From Paulownia fortunei (lineage: Eukaryota; Streptophyta; Magnoliopsida; Lamiales; Paulowniaceae), in NCBI GenBank assembly GCA_019321725.1, contig CM033110.1:9603278-9667277 (forward strand): 64,000 bases of DNA. Direction: 5' to 3'. The position numbers and the translations under genes were made by a program. Shown here piece after piece: positions 45,741-59,302 of the stretch (positions are counted from its first letter, which is position 1; each line of letters opens with the position of its first letter). Below the pieces are notes generated by a model, which saw only the letters and a program-made list of their open reading frames with translations, had not been told where the DNA came from and searched no databases.

Positions 45741-47081
45741 TACTACCTAGGTGTACTGAATAAGGAGTAATATGAGCTTATTCTAAAATATCTCCTTTCA
45801 TGGCCTTGTCAAACGGCACATACAGTCTTCCTTTATATCGAATAATCCCATCATCAGTAATAGAGAAGTCTGGCCTCTTTCCAGCCTCAATCATTCTTTT
45901 CAATCTACACAAATGCATGTCCACCTTTTGACCTTCTCTGATTCTATCTTGAACTGCAGGTCTCAACACTAAGGCTGACAACGAACACTTTTTTTCTTTA
46001 GGTACTATTTCAAACTCTAATCTCTGCAAATCCAGTAATATTGACTTTTGTATAACAAAAAGATAAGACGTGGAGTTTCTGCTCAATGCATCTGCAACCA
46101 CATTCGCTTTACCAGGATGATAGTTGATCACACAATCATAATCCTTCACAACTTCTAACCATCTTCTTTGTCTCATATTCAGCTCTTTTTGGGTAAAGAA
46201 GTATTTCAAACTCTTATGATCTGTGTATATCTCACACGTCTCACCATACAAATAATGTCTCCAAATTTTTAAGGCAAAAAACCACAGCAGTAAGTTCCAA
46301 ATCATGGGTTGGATAATTCTTTTCATATTTCTTCAATTGCCTTGAAGCTTAGGCAATAACCTTCCCATTTTGCATCAAAACAGCACCCAAACCATTTTTC
46401 AAGCGTCGCTATACACCTAGAATCCACCAATTCCAGTTGGAATGGTAAGAACAGGAGTTGTAGTCAATTTATGTTTTAGTTCTTGAAAATTTCTTTCACA
46501 AGCATCGGTCCACAAGAACTTCACATTCTTTCTTGTTAACATTGTCATTGGAGTTGCTATCTTTGAAAATCCCTAAACAAATCATCGATAGTACCCTGCT
46601 AATCCCAAGAAACTCCTTACTTTCGATACATTTGTTGGTGTTGGGCACTTAATGACAACTTCTACCTTGCCCGGATCAACAGAAATACCATCATTGGATA
46701 CCACATGACCTAGGAATACCACTTGTTCAAGCCAAACTCACACTTCTTGAATTTAGTATACAACTATTTTTTCTTAAGAACTTGCAGCACAATCTTCAAA
46801 TGTTCTTTGTGCTCTTCTTTATCCCGTTAATAAATTAGGATATCATCAATAAACACAATCACAAATTTATCAAGATATGGCTTGAACACCCTATTCATTA
46901 GATCCATAAAAGTTGTAGGGGCATTGCTTAAATCGAAAGGCATCACTAGAAATTCATAATATCCATACCTTGTTCGGAATGCAGTCCTTGGTATATCTTC
47001 TTCTTTGATCTTCAATTGATGATACCCCGAGCGCAAATCAATCTTAGAAAATATAGATGCTCCCTGCAATTGATCAAACAA
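45741..47081 (-). pseudogene. RT C-terminal half and RNase H of element C
   Basis: RT reads [23 protein letters not shown] and [12 protein letters not shown], then a stop. The thumb and RNase H entry (46330-46800) have several stops and a 1-bp loss. RNase H C-terminal part is open from 46326: [37 protein letters not shown], then the linker toward integrase. FIDD is intact. Confidence 0.87.
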
Positions 47082-48066
47082 ATCATCTATTCTTGGGGGT
47101 TAATACTTATTCTTGACTGTTATTTTATTCAACTCTCTATAATCAATGCACAATCGTAATGTACCATTATTCTTTTTCACGAACAACACAGGTGCTCTCC
47201 AAGGAGAATAACTAGGGCGAATAAAACCCTTATCAAGCAATTCTTGCAATTGAACTTTTAACTCTTTCAATTCTATTGGTGTCATTCGGTATGGTTTTAG
47301 AAATAGGATTAGTTCCTGGCATAACATCAATCATAAATTCGATCTCTCGATTCGGTGGTAGTCCCGGTAAATCATCTGGACCTTAAGAAATTCTTGAACC
47401 ACATCTATATTTTTTACCTTCAATTGTGCTTCAACTGAGGTGTCCAGAACACTTGCCAAATATCCAACACAACATTTATTCAACATCTTTTGAGCTTTCA
47501 AAGCAGATATAATTGGTAAGGACCGTGAGAATAAGGTACCACTAAACACAAACTGTTCTTCTCCAGGTGGCTGAAAAATCACAATCTTCTTGTTACAATC
47601 AATTGTTGCATAATATTTGGTAAGTCAATCCATACCCAGAATAACCTCAAAATTTGGCATCGATAAAACAACGAGATCTGCATAGAGAGTCCTATCACTA
47701 ATCTGAATAGAACAAGCCCTTAACATTTGGTTGGAATCCATTTTTTCCCTGGATGGAACAGTCACACTGTACCTTACTTTTAATAAATCTGGTGTAATGC
47801 CCAATTTTCTCACAAATGCACGTGATGCAAATGAATGTGTAGATCTAGAATCTATCAATGCAATAGCAGGTATCCCATAAATTAAAATAGTACCTGTGAC
47901 TATGGAAGCATCTGCTTCGGCTTGTTCTTGTGTCATTGCATAAACTCTCCCCTGAACTTTCCCCTGCACTATTGGGCAGTCCTTTGCTATATGTCTAGGC
48001 TTTTTACACTTAAAGCAACGATTAGTACCACTATAGCATTCCCCAAAATGATTCTTCCCACACTTA
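47082..48066 (-). pseudogene. zinc knuckle, protease and RT entry of element C
   Basis: From 48066 down: [14 protein letters not shown] and CFKCKKPRHIAKDC (the G of the second knuckle is R), then the protease with DSR in place of DSG (LIDSRSTHSFAS), a change expected to abolish activity, and [10 protein letters not shown] followed by a stop. Next come open parts with [13 protein letters not shown] and [17 protein letters not shown], separated by a frameshift near 47385 and others near 47300. The first Cys of the knuckle region abuts the LTR of element F at the GCACA duplication. Confidence 0.9.
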
Positions 48067-48071
48067 GCACA
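48067..48071. repeat. target site duplication of element F (left)
   Basis: GCACA at 48067-48071 and 57167-57171 flank element F exactly. Gag of element C reads CA... on both sides of the gap. Confidence 0.95.
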
Positions 48072-50928
48072 TGTAACACCCCCATTACTATACAACTATA
48101 TATATATATATAGTATAATTTAACATGATAGAGCCTGTGTGCATGCATTATTATTTTTTTTCCTGTAATATATTAATAAATAATAAACATTTTCCCACTC
48201 ACAGACTAATATATATACCTGCAGAGGACCCATAACAATCATAATATTTATATACCCGTGTACAGAAAAGTTATAAAAGTAACACATAGTATAAATCCAA
48301 AAACCTAATATAATAGACTATAAAATCAAATAAATTAACAATCAACCCAACAGGTCATCATCCATGTACACTGATCCTCAGAACCTGTAGGAACCCCAAC
48401 AGCTTGCCCAATAAGTCCATGGTATCAAGTATCATCAGACTCACCTACAATGCATAAACTATATGAGCTAACGCTCAACAAGTAAAGATTATGTATGTCA
48501 AAGAATAATCCACAATATCAAGTCATGCATCTCAAAATGCTATGCCCACAATGCAATTTTATGCATCAAAATATTTCTCTCAAAATCATTTCTTTCTTGG
48601 GCCCCTGACCAACGCTACTATCCCATGCACCGGAAAAGAGCTCTGTATACCGCCATAATCCAATGGCCAACAATCATATAAGCATGCAAATCCATGCATA
48701 CTCATACGCATGCAAATCCATGCACGCGAACCTGCAAATCCATGCATAAAACCATGCAAATCCATGCATGCTTCGGTGCACTAGTAGTGGTCAGCAAAAT
48801 ATTTTTCTTTCTCAGAATCATGCCGTGCAATGCAAGATTTATCACAATGCTCGTATATGATGCATGCACGTGCCAATGACAATGCCCATGTATGTATGCT
48901 CAATGGAGAGCCCTCTACTATGCACATATGATTTATGATATTACATATAATTCACACATCTACTATGGCTATGCATTGTGGTTGCAAATAAATCTTTACT
49001 TACCTTTCACTTGGTTGGTGGCTTAGTCTAAATTTGTTTAGTATTCCTCTCCAACCTTAGATGTAAAGTAGCCTGTAATATTACCCAACATCAAGCACCA
49101 TTCCCAATTTGGCAAGTTGAAAGTACAAAATCTCATACTAGACCTTAAACACCAAGCTATAAGCTAACAATCAAGCTTTCACAAACTAGAACCCAATATA
49201 GCCCCTCAAATACCTCAATTTCTCATCTTAAATACATGAAAACATTATGTAATTGAAGTATTATAACTCTAATAGCATGTACCTAATTGTTAACACTCAA
49301 TAGCAACATGTCTAGGTTGAAACATGCTAAGTGATCAAATGTGGCAGATTCACATTTTCATATTTTCTTGCTGTCAAGTTTAGTTGCATGATAATTTTAA
49401 CATCCCTAAACATATCCAATCACTCCCAAATTTTTACCACACTTAGATAACATGTATATAAATGTAACCATATCATATAATTGCTAAAAAGCACGGATAT
49501 ATCTTTCCAAGTTCAGCTCTCTTCACGACATACTAAAACAGATTGTTTCCTACCGTGACAGTTTTGCACACTTCATGACATTAATGGTTTTGGCACCATT
49601 AAGTATATTCAATCACTCCAAAATTTTCACCATACTTAGATAACATATATAAGGAGACAACCAGGTCATATTATTACCAAAAATAATGGATTTAGATCCC
49701 TTAATTCAGTTTCCTTCACAGCACACCAAAACAGATTTTGCTATTTTGGCAGTTTGAGTGTTTCTCCAATATCATTCTCTATTTCAATTTCCAACTGATA
49801 AAACTTCATTACAATACTCTTAAATCATATATAGTCATGTAAATGGTAATAATTATAGGTTTTATTCAACATACCATACACTTTTGAAGCCTAAAACACA
49901 AGAAAATAGTAAGATGACAGTTTCTGCCACAAGTATTTCCTATTAAGTGTTTGTCATCCAAAACCCTTTCTTTGTGCACCAAAGTCTAACTAAAAACTTC
50001 CTAAAACTTTTATAAGAGATATTGAAAGCTTAATAAACAATAAAACCATTCCTAATAATCTGAAAACTAAAGGCAAAACCGTAGATAAGTGTTACTATGC
50101 AGATTTTGAGGCTAACTTGATGGTAATCACTTCTTCTTTGCTTTTCTTGCTTTTATTTCAACTTGGAATCAATTTGGATCACTTGGAGACCTTAAGGTGT
50201 GTGTTTGGAAGATGAAAATGGCTGAAATGAGGGTCTGGTCGTTGCTTAAGGGTGAAGGGTTTGAGGTGTTAGCTTGAGATGTTAGCTTAAGCTTAATAAG
50301 AAAGCATGAGGTGGCAAGTAAATGGCAAATCTGATTTTTTCCCTTATCTTGCAGCCCTAATCTTGTGTGTCTCATCTATTTTTATTTGGTTGCAACCTAT
50401 CTTAATCACCATTCATTCCCATAGGTAATTCCTATGTCCGTTCATTCGATCTCCAAACCGATTCGCATCCGATTCTTAAAGAATTATCTAGTTTGCATTT
50501 CTAAAATCATATGCACATAAGGGCCTTGTAATATGACACTTAAATCATATTATATCATGTCCAATATCCCAAGTATGCTAATTTACAAATATATACTTTT
50601 GAAATAACTTGATCAAATCAAATTAAACCGTATAAGGTTACTAGTAACACTTTTAGCATTTCCAAAATTATAACCTATATCCCATCTATATCTAATATTG
50701 ATCCACCTCATTTTCTTCTTATTTCAATATAAAATTAACTACTTAGATTAGGAAATTCAATAACTAATACCGTGCAAGAGCTTCAGAATTAAGTTTAATA
50801 TTCAAGAATGTCGTATAAAATGAAATAAATTATGCAATGTCAATAGAAATGCAATTAGCATATAAAATTAACACGTAATGCATGAATCATATTTGGCCAT
50901 GTGAGTAGTAAGAGGCTCAGGTATCACA
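48072..50928 (-). repeat. 3' LTR of element F, 2857 bp
   Basis: Minus strand from TGTGATACCTGAGCC (50928) to GGGGGTGTTACA (48072). Acceptor-like AG 48445-48446, hairpin 48464-48477, four minisatellite copies 48682-48771, donor-like ACTTACC 48998-49004 (span 560 nt). Confidence 0.95.
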
Positions 50929-50943
50929 TCCTCCCCTCCTTAT
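50929..50943 (-). other. polypurine tract of element F
   Basis: Minus strand AAGGAGGGGAGGA next to the LTR start, the same as in block B. Confidence 0.85.
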
Positions 50944-53900
50944 AAAAATTTCGTCTCCGAAATTTCACTTACCGAAAAAGTTCAGGATTCTTAGTTCTCA
51001 TTTCATCCTCCATTTCCCAAATAGCTTCTTCTCTTGATTGACTTTTACTCTGTACTTTAACTAATGAGATATTCTCATTTTGAAGTTACTTTACATCCCT
51101 TACTAGAATCTCTATAGGTCTTTATTCATATCTGCGACCTCAATTTAGTTCTATTGGTCCCTTTTCAATAGATGATGTAGATTCATGATATACTTCCTTA
51201 AAATGAACACATGAAACACATTGTGAACTCAAGACATTGATGCAAAAAGGTCGAGTTTACAGTTAATTTTCTTAATTATCTCAGTAATGCAAAATAAATC
51301 AATATACCTAGGATCAAGTTTGTATGTAACATCCCCAAATTTGTTTTTTTTGCCCAAGCCGCATAATCCATTTCATTGGGAACACCTTCAAAAATTGATC
51401 CCCTATCATAAATTGCAACGATATTTCTCTTTAATCTGCATAACTCTAGGGTCACCTCTAACGAGTTTCCACATATTAGCAATTTGTTCTACCACTTCTA
51501 TCATTTCCCAAACCATATTCAACCTAAAAGAACACCAATTTCATTTCAATAAAATGATGACCTAAATTTTCTATCATACAATGCCTCATAGAGAACTATC
51601 CCAAGTAGCCTTATCACTGTTGTGATAAGAAATTCCTCCCAAGAAATAATTTTCTCAATTGACATCAATAATCTAATGCACAATCTCTAAGCATATCTTG
51701 CAAAGCCTAATTTGTTTGTCCTGGTTGCCCATTGATGCATGGATGATCACAATACTAAAATATAATTTTTACCAATACCTGAAGTAAGATCTTCTAGGAA
51801 GTAGACAAAGACCTTAAATCTACATCAGAACTAATAAACCATAAAGTCTAACTGCTTCCTATACATTTGTCTTTCCATAGATTTTCATGGAATACCTAAG
51901 GTAAATTGAGAAAGAATGAGCATATTCAAATAACCTATGAACAATAACCCAATTCCATTATCAAGTACAAAATTTCTGAATGCCTTCCCATTTCCACCTG
52001 AAAATAAAAGCAGAACTAAGTCATTCCAACATATGAACTTTTACATATATCCCTTTTTTTGTGGCAAACCAAATATTAACGATATATTCCATAATAGCTC
52101 GTCTAGTATCCGATATCTGTACATTTTCTTGAGATCACAAACATCATTCATACCACTAAATAAAACAAATAAAAAGGTACATGATCATTACCTAAAACTT
52201 AGTCTTGTAATTTCGTATCCCTAATTTTCGCACCTCTCTCTTATTAAGTGATTATAATCACTTATCACAAAAATCTATTTAAGTGACTTTTCTACCTTTC
52301 ATCTTAATTCTAACCTTTCATCGACCTTATTTTGAGCATTTGGAATTGGATCAAACAAAATTAGTCTTACCAAAATATTAATAAATAGATAATTCACCAC
52401 TTACTCTAATTCATCCTCTATACAACCTTCAACTCCCATAATAGTTTATGATGTAAATTTTTTTTTGAATATTAGTCTATTGAGATATTTTATTCCAATG
52501 ACATCTGTTGTTATATGGATCATACAATATATTCAGTTACTAATAATATATATCCTTTCTTCATGTTAAACTCCTTTTAAGTATATAGATATTTCAAGTA
52601 CTTCGATTTTGTAATGTAACATATAGTATTACATAAATAATCTAATTAACTCAAAGAGTATCGAGTAATTTTTCTATATTATATCAAACATATACCAAAA
52701 CACAATGAGATAAACCACTATACACAATAAATAACTTATATCTAAAGTTGGAGTCACTACTGAAGCTCAATTCAATTCTCTTTAAGTAATTATAAATTTC
52801 TATCCACTTAGCGAACCATTCAGATTTCATATACCTGTATGTATGATGAAATAAAGTAGTAACAACTAAGGAGAATTTTTTTGACTGAATACCCAATAAT
52901 ATCACTAACCCAGAAAATATTTCTTATTTCTATCACATTTATTGGTCTTCTCTATTTCAGTACAACCTCAAAGTTTTGAATAGTTACAAGGACACTTTCT
53001 TAAAAAATTACTAGTACCAAAATAAATATTGTATTACATAACCGAAAGCTCGCATGTACTAAATCGAACAAATAATTTCTACTTCCTTAAAGTTTTCAAG
53101 ATCATATTGAAAGGTCAATCATATTTCTCCTCATTATATACTAAGATATCATCAATGAATATCACCCTAAACATACCTATATAGAATCATCAAACACATT
53201 ATTCATCATGTATATCAAAATAATTAGGGCATTAGTCAACCCAATGGCACAATAAGAAATTCATAATTAATTCAAACTTAAAATCATTCATCAAGATCAT
53301 AGTAGCTCATCTTAATTTATCAAATAAACCTTAATATGAAAATATGTACTTATTACAAATTATTACTCAATTCATTGCAATAAAAAAAAATACATAACCT
53401 CAAGATTCATCTTTCTTGTAGGTGAATATGAGGTGGAGCATGTTTAGGAGAAGCACTAGACCTTAATGCCTTGCCCAATATTATAACAATATCACTTATG
53501 GTTTAGCGAATTCCAATAGGTGTATATGATAAACTAAAAGAGAGATTGACTTTGTTCTTACAATTATATCCAGGATAAAATCAATTCGTTAGTCAATAGC
53601 ATGCCCAAAAATATCTTTTCAACATGTATCAAGAGATCTAAGATCATACAAATGAATTTTTAGTAAACTTGGTCATTTCTAAAAATTCTAACACAACCTA
53701 AAGATCGATAATAACTCTTTCTTACAACTCTCTTACACGGTATAAAATTATAATTTGATAATCTTCTTTATTTTCTACAAATAGTAAACATTTTCCTGCT
53801 ATGGCCTCCATAAAATTTCTAAATTTTCATCACTTAGAATTTAAAAGTCTTAATAATCCTGAAATAATCCACCATGCATAATTCTCAATAAATCAATCAG

Positions 53901-54180
53901 CACATTAGGTTATATCATAATCCTAGCCAATATAACAAAATTAACCTACAACTCTTAAAATCTATTTAGTTGATCTTGAACCTCCAGAAGGAATTAAAAC
54001 ATTGTAATTGACCTCATATATATATATATATCAAGTACCCCATCCAGTCTTATTACATACGTAGTAGATAATAGAGAATATGTAGCTCTAAAGATAGAAT
54101 ACCAACCATAAAATTTGTACCTGTTACTACTGATGAGTCTGCCTCAACATTATTTTATACAAAATCAAAAACACATGGCA
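50944..54180 (-). pseudogene. decayed pol of element F
   Basis: No frame exceeds about 95 codons, but pol order can be followed on the minus strand. The chromodomain tail is near 50960-51080 (EEAIWEMEDEMRTKNPELF), a GPY/F-like region near 51290-51420, an integrase core with VRLYGLL replacing VRLHGVP near 51850, RT with FIDDILVYN near 53140-53160, and the start of protease with EADSSVVTGTNF near 54110-54160. Divergence from block B is far greater than between the LTRs of F. No part could encode a working enzyme. Confidence 0.78.
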
Positions 54181-54311
54181 AATATTATTCATGAAATACA
54201 AAATGAATTATACAACAAATAAAACTTACTGGCATAGTTGTGTTCCACCAGTTTCAAAGGTCATGTACATGGACAGTCTACAGAACCACAAACTGGGCTC
54301 TGATACCACTC
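54181..54311 (-). other. leader and PBS of element F; gag missing
   Basis: PBS TGGTATCAGAGC is at 54308-54297, three bases after the LTR end, followed by the same leader wording as at 3494-3560. Protease-like sequence begins about 110 bp later. In family 1 about 1.2 kb of gag stand between PBS and protease, so gag has been lost by internal deletion. Confidence 0.85.
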
Positions 54312-57166
54312 TGTAAAACACCCCATTACTATACAACTATATATTTATATAGTATAATTTAACATGATAGAGCCTGTGTGCATGCATTATTATTTTTTTT
54401 CCTGTAATATATTAATAAATAATAAATATTTTCCCACTCACAGACTAATATATATACCTGCAGAGGACCCATAACAATCATAATATTTATATACCCGTGT
54501 ACAGAAAAGTTATAAAAGTAACACATAGTATAAATCCAAAAACCTAATACAATAGACTATAAAATCAAATAAGTTAACAATCAACCCAACAGGTCATCAT
54601 CCATGTACACTGATCCTCAGAACCTGTAGGAACCCCAACAGCTTGCCCAATAAGTCCATGGTATCAAGTATCACCAGACTCACCTACAATGCATAAACTA
54701 TATGAGCTAACGCTCAGCAAGTAAAGATTATGCATGTCAAAGAATAATCCACAATATCAAGTCATGCATCTCAAAATGCTATGCCCACAATGCAATTTTA
54801 TGCATCAAAATATTTCTCTCAAAATCATTTCTTTCTTGGGCCCCTGACCAACGCTACTATCCCATGCACCGGAAAAGAGCTCTGTATACCGCCATAATCC
54901 AATGGCCAACAATCATATAAGCATGAAAATCCATGCATACTCATACGCATGCAAATCCATGCACGCGAACCTGCAAATCCATGCATAAAACCATGCAAAT
55001 CCATGCATGCTTCGGTGCACTAGTAGTGGTCAGCAAAATATATTTCTTTCTCAGAATCATGCCGGGAATGCAAGATTTATCACAATGCTCGTATATGATG
55101 CATGCACGTGCCAATGACAATGCCCATGTATGTATGCTCAATGGAGAGCCCTCTACTATGCACATATGATTTATGATATTACATATAATTCACACATCTA
55201 CTATGGCTATGCATTGTGGTTGCAAATAAATCTTTACTTACCTTTCACTTGGTTGGTGGCTTAGTCTAAATTTGTTTAGTATTCCTCTCCAACCTTAGAT
55301 GTAAAGTAGCCTGTAATATTACCCAACATCAAGCACCATTCCCAATTTGGCAAGTTGAAAGTACAAAATCTCATACTAGACCTTAAACACCAAGCTATAA
55401 GCTAACAATCAAGCTTTTACAAACTAGAACCCATATAGCCCCTCAAATACCTCAATTTCTCATCTTAAATACATGAAAACATCATGTAATTGAAGTATTA
55501 TAACTCTAATAGCATGTACCTAATTGTTAACACTCAATAGCAACATGTCTAGGTTGAAACATGCTAAGTGATCAAATGTGGCAGATTCACATTTTCATAT
55601 TTTCTTGCTGTCAAGTTTAGTTGCATGATAATTTTAACATCCCTAAACATATCCAATCACTCCCAAATTTTTACCACACTTAGATAACATGTATATAAAT
55701 GTAACCATATCATATAATTGCTAAAAAGCACGGATATATCTTTCCAAGTTCAGCTCTCTTCACGACATACTAAAACAGATTGTTTCCTACCGTGACAGTT
55801 TTGCACACTTCATGACATTAATGGTTTTGGCACCATTAAGTATATTCAATCACTCCAAAATTTTCACCATACTTAGATAACATATATAAGGAGACAACCA
55901 GGTCATATTATTACCAAAAATAATGGATTTAGCTCCTTAATTCAGTTTCCTTCACAGCACACCAAAACAGATTTTGCTATTTTGGCAGTTTGAGTGTTTC
56001 TCCAATATCATTCTCTATTTCAATTTCCAACTGATAAAACTTCATTAAAATACTCTTAAATCATATATAGTCATGTAAATGGTAATAATTATAGGTTTTA
56101 TTCAACATACCATACACTTTTGAAGCCTAAAACACAAGAAAATAGTAAGATGACAGTTTCTGCCACAAGTATTTCCTATTAAGTGTTTGTCATCCAAAAC
56201 CCTTTCTTTGTGCACCAAAGTCTAACTAAAAACTTCCTAAAACTTTTATAAGAGATATTGAAAGCTTAATAAACAATAAAACCATTCCTAATAATCTGAA
56301 AACTAAAGGCAAAACCGTAGATAAGTGTTACCTATACAGATTTTGAGGCTAACTTGATGGTAATCACTTCTTCTTTGCTTTTCTTGCTTTTATTTCAACT
56401 TGGAATCAATTTGGATCACTTGGAGACCTTAAGGTGTGTGTTTGGAAGATGAAAATGGCTGAAATGAGGGTCTGGTCGTTGCTTAAGGGTGAAGGGTTTG
56501 AGGTGTTAGCTTGAGATGTTAGCTTAAGCTTAATAAGAAAGCATGAGGTGGCAAGTAAATAGCAAATCTGATTTTCTCCCTTATCTTGCAGCCCTAATCT
56601 TGTGTGTCTCATCCATTTTTATTTGGTTGCAACCTATCTTAATCACCATTCATTCCATAGGTAATTCCTATGTCCGTTCATTCGATCTCCAAACCGATTC
56701 GCATCCGATTCTTAAAGAATTATCTAGTTTGCATTTCTAAAATCATATGCACATAAGGGCCTTGTAATATGACACTTAAATCATATTATATCATGTCCAA
56801 TATCCCAAGTATGCTAATTTACAAATATATACTTTTGAAATAACTTGATCAAATCAAATTAAACCGTATAAGGTTACTAGTAACACTTTTAGCATTTCCA
56901 AAATTATAACCTATATATCCCATCTATATCTAATATTGATCCACCTCATTTTCTTCTTATTTCAATATAAAATCAACTACTTAGATTAGGAAATTCAATA
57001 ACTAATACCGTGCAAGAGCTTCAGAATTAAGTTTAATATTCAAGAATGTCGTATAAAATGAAATAAATTATGCAATGTCAATAGAAATGCAATTAGCATA
57101 TAAAATTAACACGTAATGCATGAATCATATTTGGCCATGTGAGTAGTAAGAGGCTCGGGTATCACA
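54312..57166 (-). repeat. 5' LTR of element F, 2855 bp
   Basis: Minus strand TGTGATACCCGAGCC (57166) to GGGGTGTTTTACA (54312). Acceptor-like AG 54684-54685, hairpin 54703-54716, minisatellite 54921-55011 with the first unit mutated, donor-like ACTTACC 55236-55242 (span 559 nt). Confidence 0.95.
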
Positions 57167-57171
57167 GCACA
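57167..57171. repeat. target site duplication of element F (right)
   Basis: GCACA, the partner of 48067-48071. Confidence 0.95.
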
Positions 57172-58053
57172 TTTAGGCCTTTCAACTGTAGTAGAAGTCT
57201 GTCCAATTCTAGGACGTTTTTCATTCCCTTGGTTTAATTTTTGCTCTCCTTTCTTCCACTGATTCAGATTTTTGGGAGTGAATACTTGCTTCTTTTGTTG
57301 ATGAAATTTCTCAATCTCTTTCTCATCTAAGTCAGCCATGAAAGCCTTGTCCACCAGTTCCCTGAACTCTGTTACCGAAGACATTCTCACATCTCTTCTA
57401 ATTTCAGGATTAAGGCCCTCAAGAAACGATCCATCTTCTCATTGTTGTCTCTAGCGATGTATGGCACATAATTGCAACCCTGTTCAAATTTTCTCACATA
57501 ATCACATACAGACATCCCTTCTTGTTTTAACTCTAAAAATTCTTTTACTTTGAGCGACCTAGAATCTTTAGTAAAATACTTATCATAAAATATTGTTTTA
57601 AACCTCTCCCAAGTTAGCTCTTCCATATTCATTGCAAGTTTAGCTCCTTCCCACCAGGTTCTAGCATTCTTATTCAACAAGAAGATTGCATACCTTCTCA
57701 GCATCATCAATTCTCATGTAGTCAAAGATAGTATCCAATGATTTAACTCATTCCTCTGCAACCATAGGATCAGACCCACCTGTAAAATTAATAGGTTTCA
57801 TCTTTCTAAACTTCTCATATACAGCCTGTGAAGGATCCTATTGAGCTTGTGGTGGAGGAAGTTGCTGATTCTGTTCTTGTGTTCTTTATTGCATATCTAG
57901 CAATTGTTATATCTATTCACCATGCATTCTAGTTTGTTGTTGAATGAGATCAGTCAAATTGTCCACCACACTATGATTACCCTCATGATCATATATTGTC
58001 TTCCTTTTTGGTGCCATGACCTGATATGCATTACCAAATCTCATTCCACTCAT
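57172..58053 (-). pseudogene. gag of element C
   Basis: From ATG at 58053 ([18 protein letters not shown]) it follows the D gag: [19 protein letters not shown], then stops at several Gln positions (58010-57840), [15 protein letters not shown], a small deletion near 57690 that shifts the frame, [38 protein letters not shown], a further shift near 57418, and [15 protein letters not shown] to TVERPKCA, where element F interrupts. Most stops replace CAA or CAG, consistent with C-to-T decay. Confidence 0.88.
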
Positions 58054-58203
58054 TAGCCAATAATAAATACATAATCATGATAATAACATGGAATGAAATA
58101 TAATCAAATAAACATAAGGGCAAATAAACAAGTAGTTGACCGAGTTTCCCAGCCACGATGTGTTCATATGCCTTCTTCTATCTACAAGAATGACTAAACC
58201 TCC

Positions 58204-58215
58204 GCTCTGATACCA
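58204..58215 (-). other. primer-binding site of element C
   Basis: Minus strand TGGTATCAGAGC, five bases after the LTR end at 58221; it matches the initiator tRNA-Met 3' end. Confidence 0.9.
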
Positions 58216-58220
58216 CAAAT

Positions 58221-58897
58221 TGTAACACCCTTTAACCTAACTACAGAGCCTAAACAAGCTGATACAGTTAAGTCAAGAAATGTTAATTTTCATCAATATT
58301 AGAGTTATGATTTTAATAAAAGTTCTCATTTTTTAGCCATAAGATAAAGAACTTGAATCGTTTTAAACACACCATAGACATATATCAAAATTGAGTACAT
58401 CTGTTTATAAAACCATAACAAAACGGCTTATTTAAAAACAAAACAGAGTTTTCAAAATAAACTACAAAATAGTTGAAACATGGAATATGAACAAATCTCT
58501 GTCCGACCGCTCTAGAGACTCAGTCAACCTCTAAACATGTACATTTCCACCTGCATCACATGAATCTAATGAGCTAAAGGCTCAGTAAGATGAAACTGAT
58601 GCAATAACAAATAATAAATATGCACATCTCATAAATCATTAAATGCATTATTCTATTTAATAACTTTCATTCATAAATCATTCTTTAGGGCCCTTGAAGT
58701 GTGGTACCTAACTAATAGCGATAGACCATGGTTTTTGGAACATGTTCATAATGATTGGCCAATAAGAGAACTAATACGGGGTTTCCATACTTGGTCTTTC
58801 AACCTCAGGTATTAGCCGTATTTTATCTCATTCATTATGACTTTTCTATATCAATTTTTCAACCTCAAGTATTTACCACCATTGGTTGGGTCCGTTG
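58221..58897 (-). repeat. 5' LTR of element C, visible 677 bp
   Basis: The low-coordinate end of a family-1 LTR, equivalent to 37060-37738. It is cut inside GTTGGGTCCG by the family-3 LTR end at 58898. Hairpin 58570-58584 and acceptor-like AG 58551-58552 are kept; the donor would lie beyond the insertion. CGTTG (58893-58897) is the likely left half of the target duplication. Confidence 0.88.
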
Positions 58898-59302
58898 TGT
58901 TACATCCTCCCAACAATATGTATAAATATATATATAAACAACCTGTGCAACATAATTTTTACATGTATGCATGTGTATAACTTTTTTTTTTCTACTCAGT
59001 TTAACAAAACATTGATAAAAGTAAAGTGCTTTCATATCCTGTCACAGTGTATATACATATGTAGTTATTACATATTAACCAAGTCTATCAAACCATCATA
59101 AACCTAAACTTTATATTACAAAGGAGTTTTGAAAGTGATATACAGGATAAAGTCACTAATATAATACAATAACTGTAAAATAAAAAACATAACCCACAAA
59201 ATAGCCCAACAGGTCGTCATCCAAGTACATTAATCTTTGAAAGCCTGTAGGAGCTCCACTGCCAGCCAGTAAACCAGAGGTCTCAAGTCTCACCATGTTC
59301 AC

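Larger units (their letters stand above)
48072..57166 (-). mobile_element. family-2 element F, 9095 bp, gag-less and decayed inside
   Basis: Complete ends: 2857-bp and 2855-bp LTRs, PBS, PPT and a perfect GCACA target duplication within the gag of element C. The LTRs differ at about 27 places by eye (about 1%). The interior is only 3383 bp: no gag can be seen, and pol is riddled with stops, although its motifs remain in order. The contrast between fresh LTRs and a decayed interior suggests the copy was already defective when it moved. Confidence 0.94.
42238..58897 (-). mobile_element. family-1 chromovirus C, doubly interrupted
   Basis: Element C lies on the minus strand with the parts 3' LTR (42238-44506), pol (44520-48066), element F (48072-57166), gag (57172-58053), PBS (58204-58215) and the first 677 bp of + coordinates of its 5' LTR (58221-58897), where a family-3 element begins. 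Removing F restores the zinc-knuckle region across the GCACA duplication. It has more stops than D, so it is older. Its 5' LTR remainder and flanking duplication lie outside the window. Confidence 0.9.

Noticed and set aside
50169..50375. Minus-strand frame present in both F LTRs (also 56406-56612)
   Set aside because: Shared only because the two LTRs are about 99% identical; no evidence of selection.
51937..52224. 95-codon + strand frame in the interior of element F
   Set aside because: It lies opposite decayed integrase sequence and has no domain.
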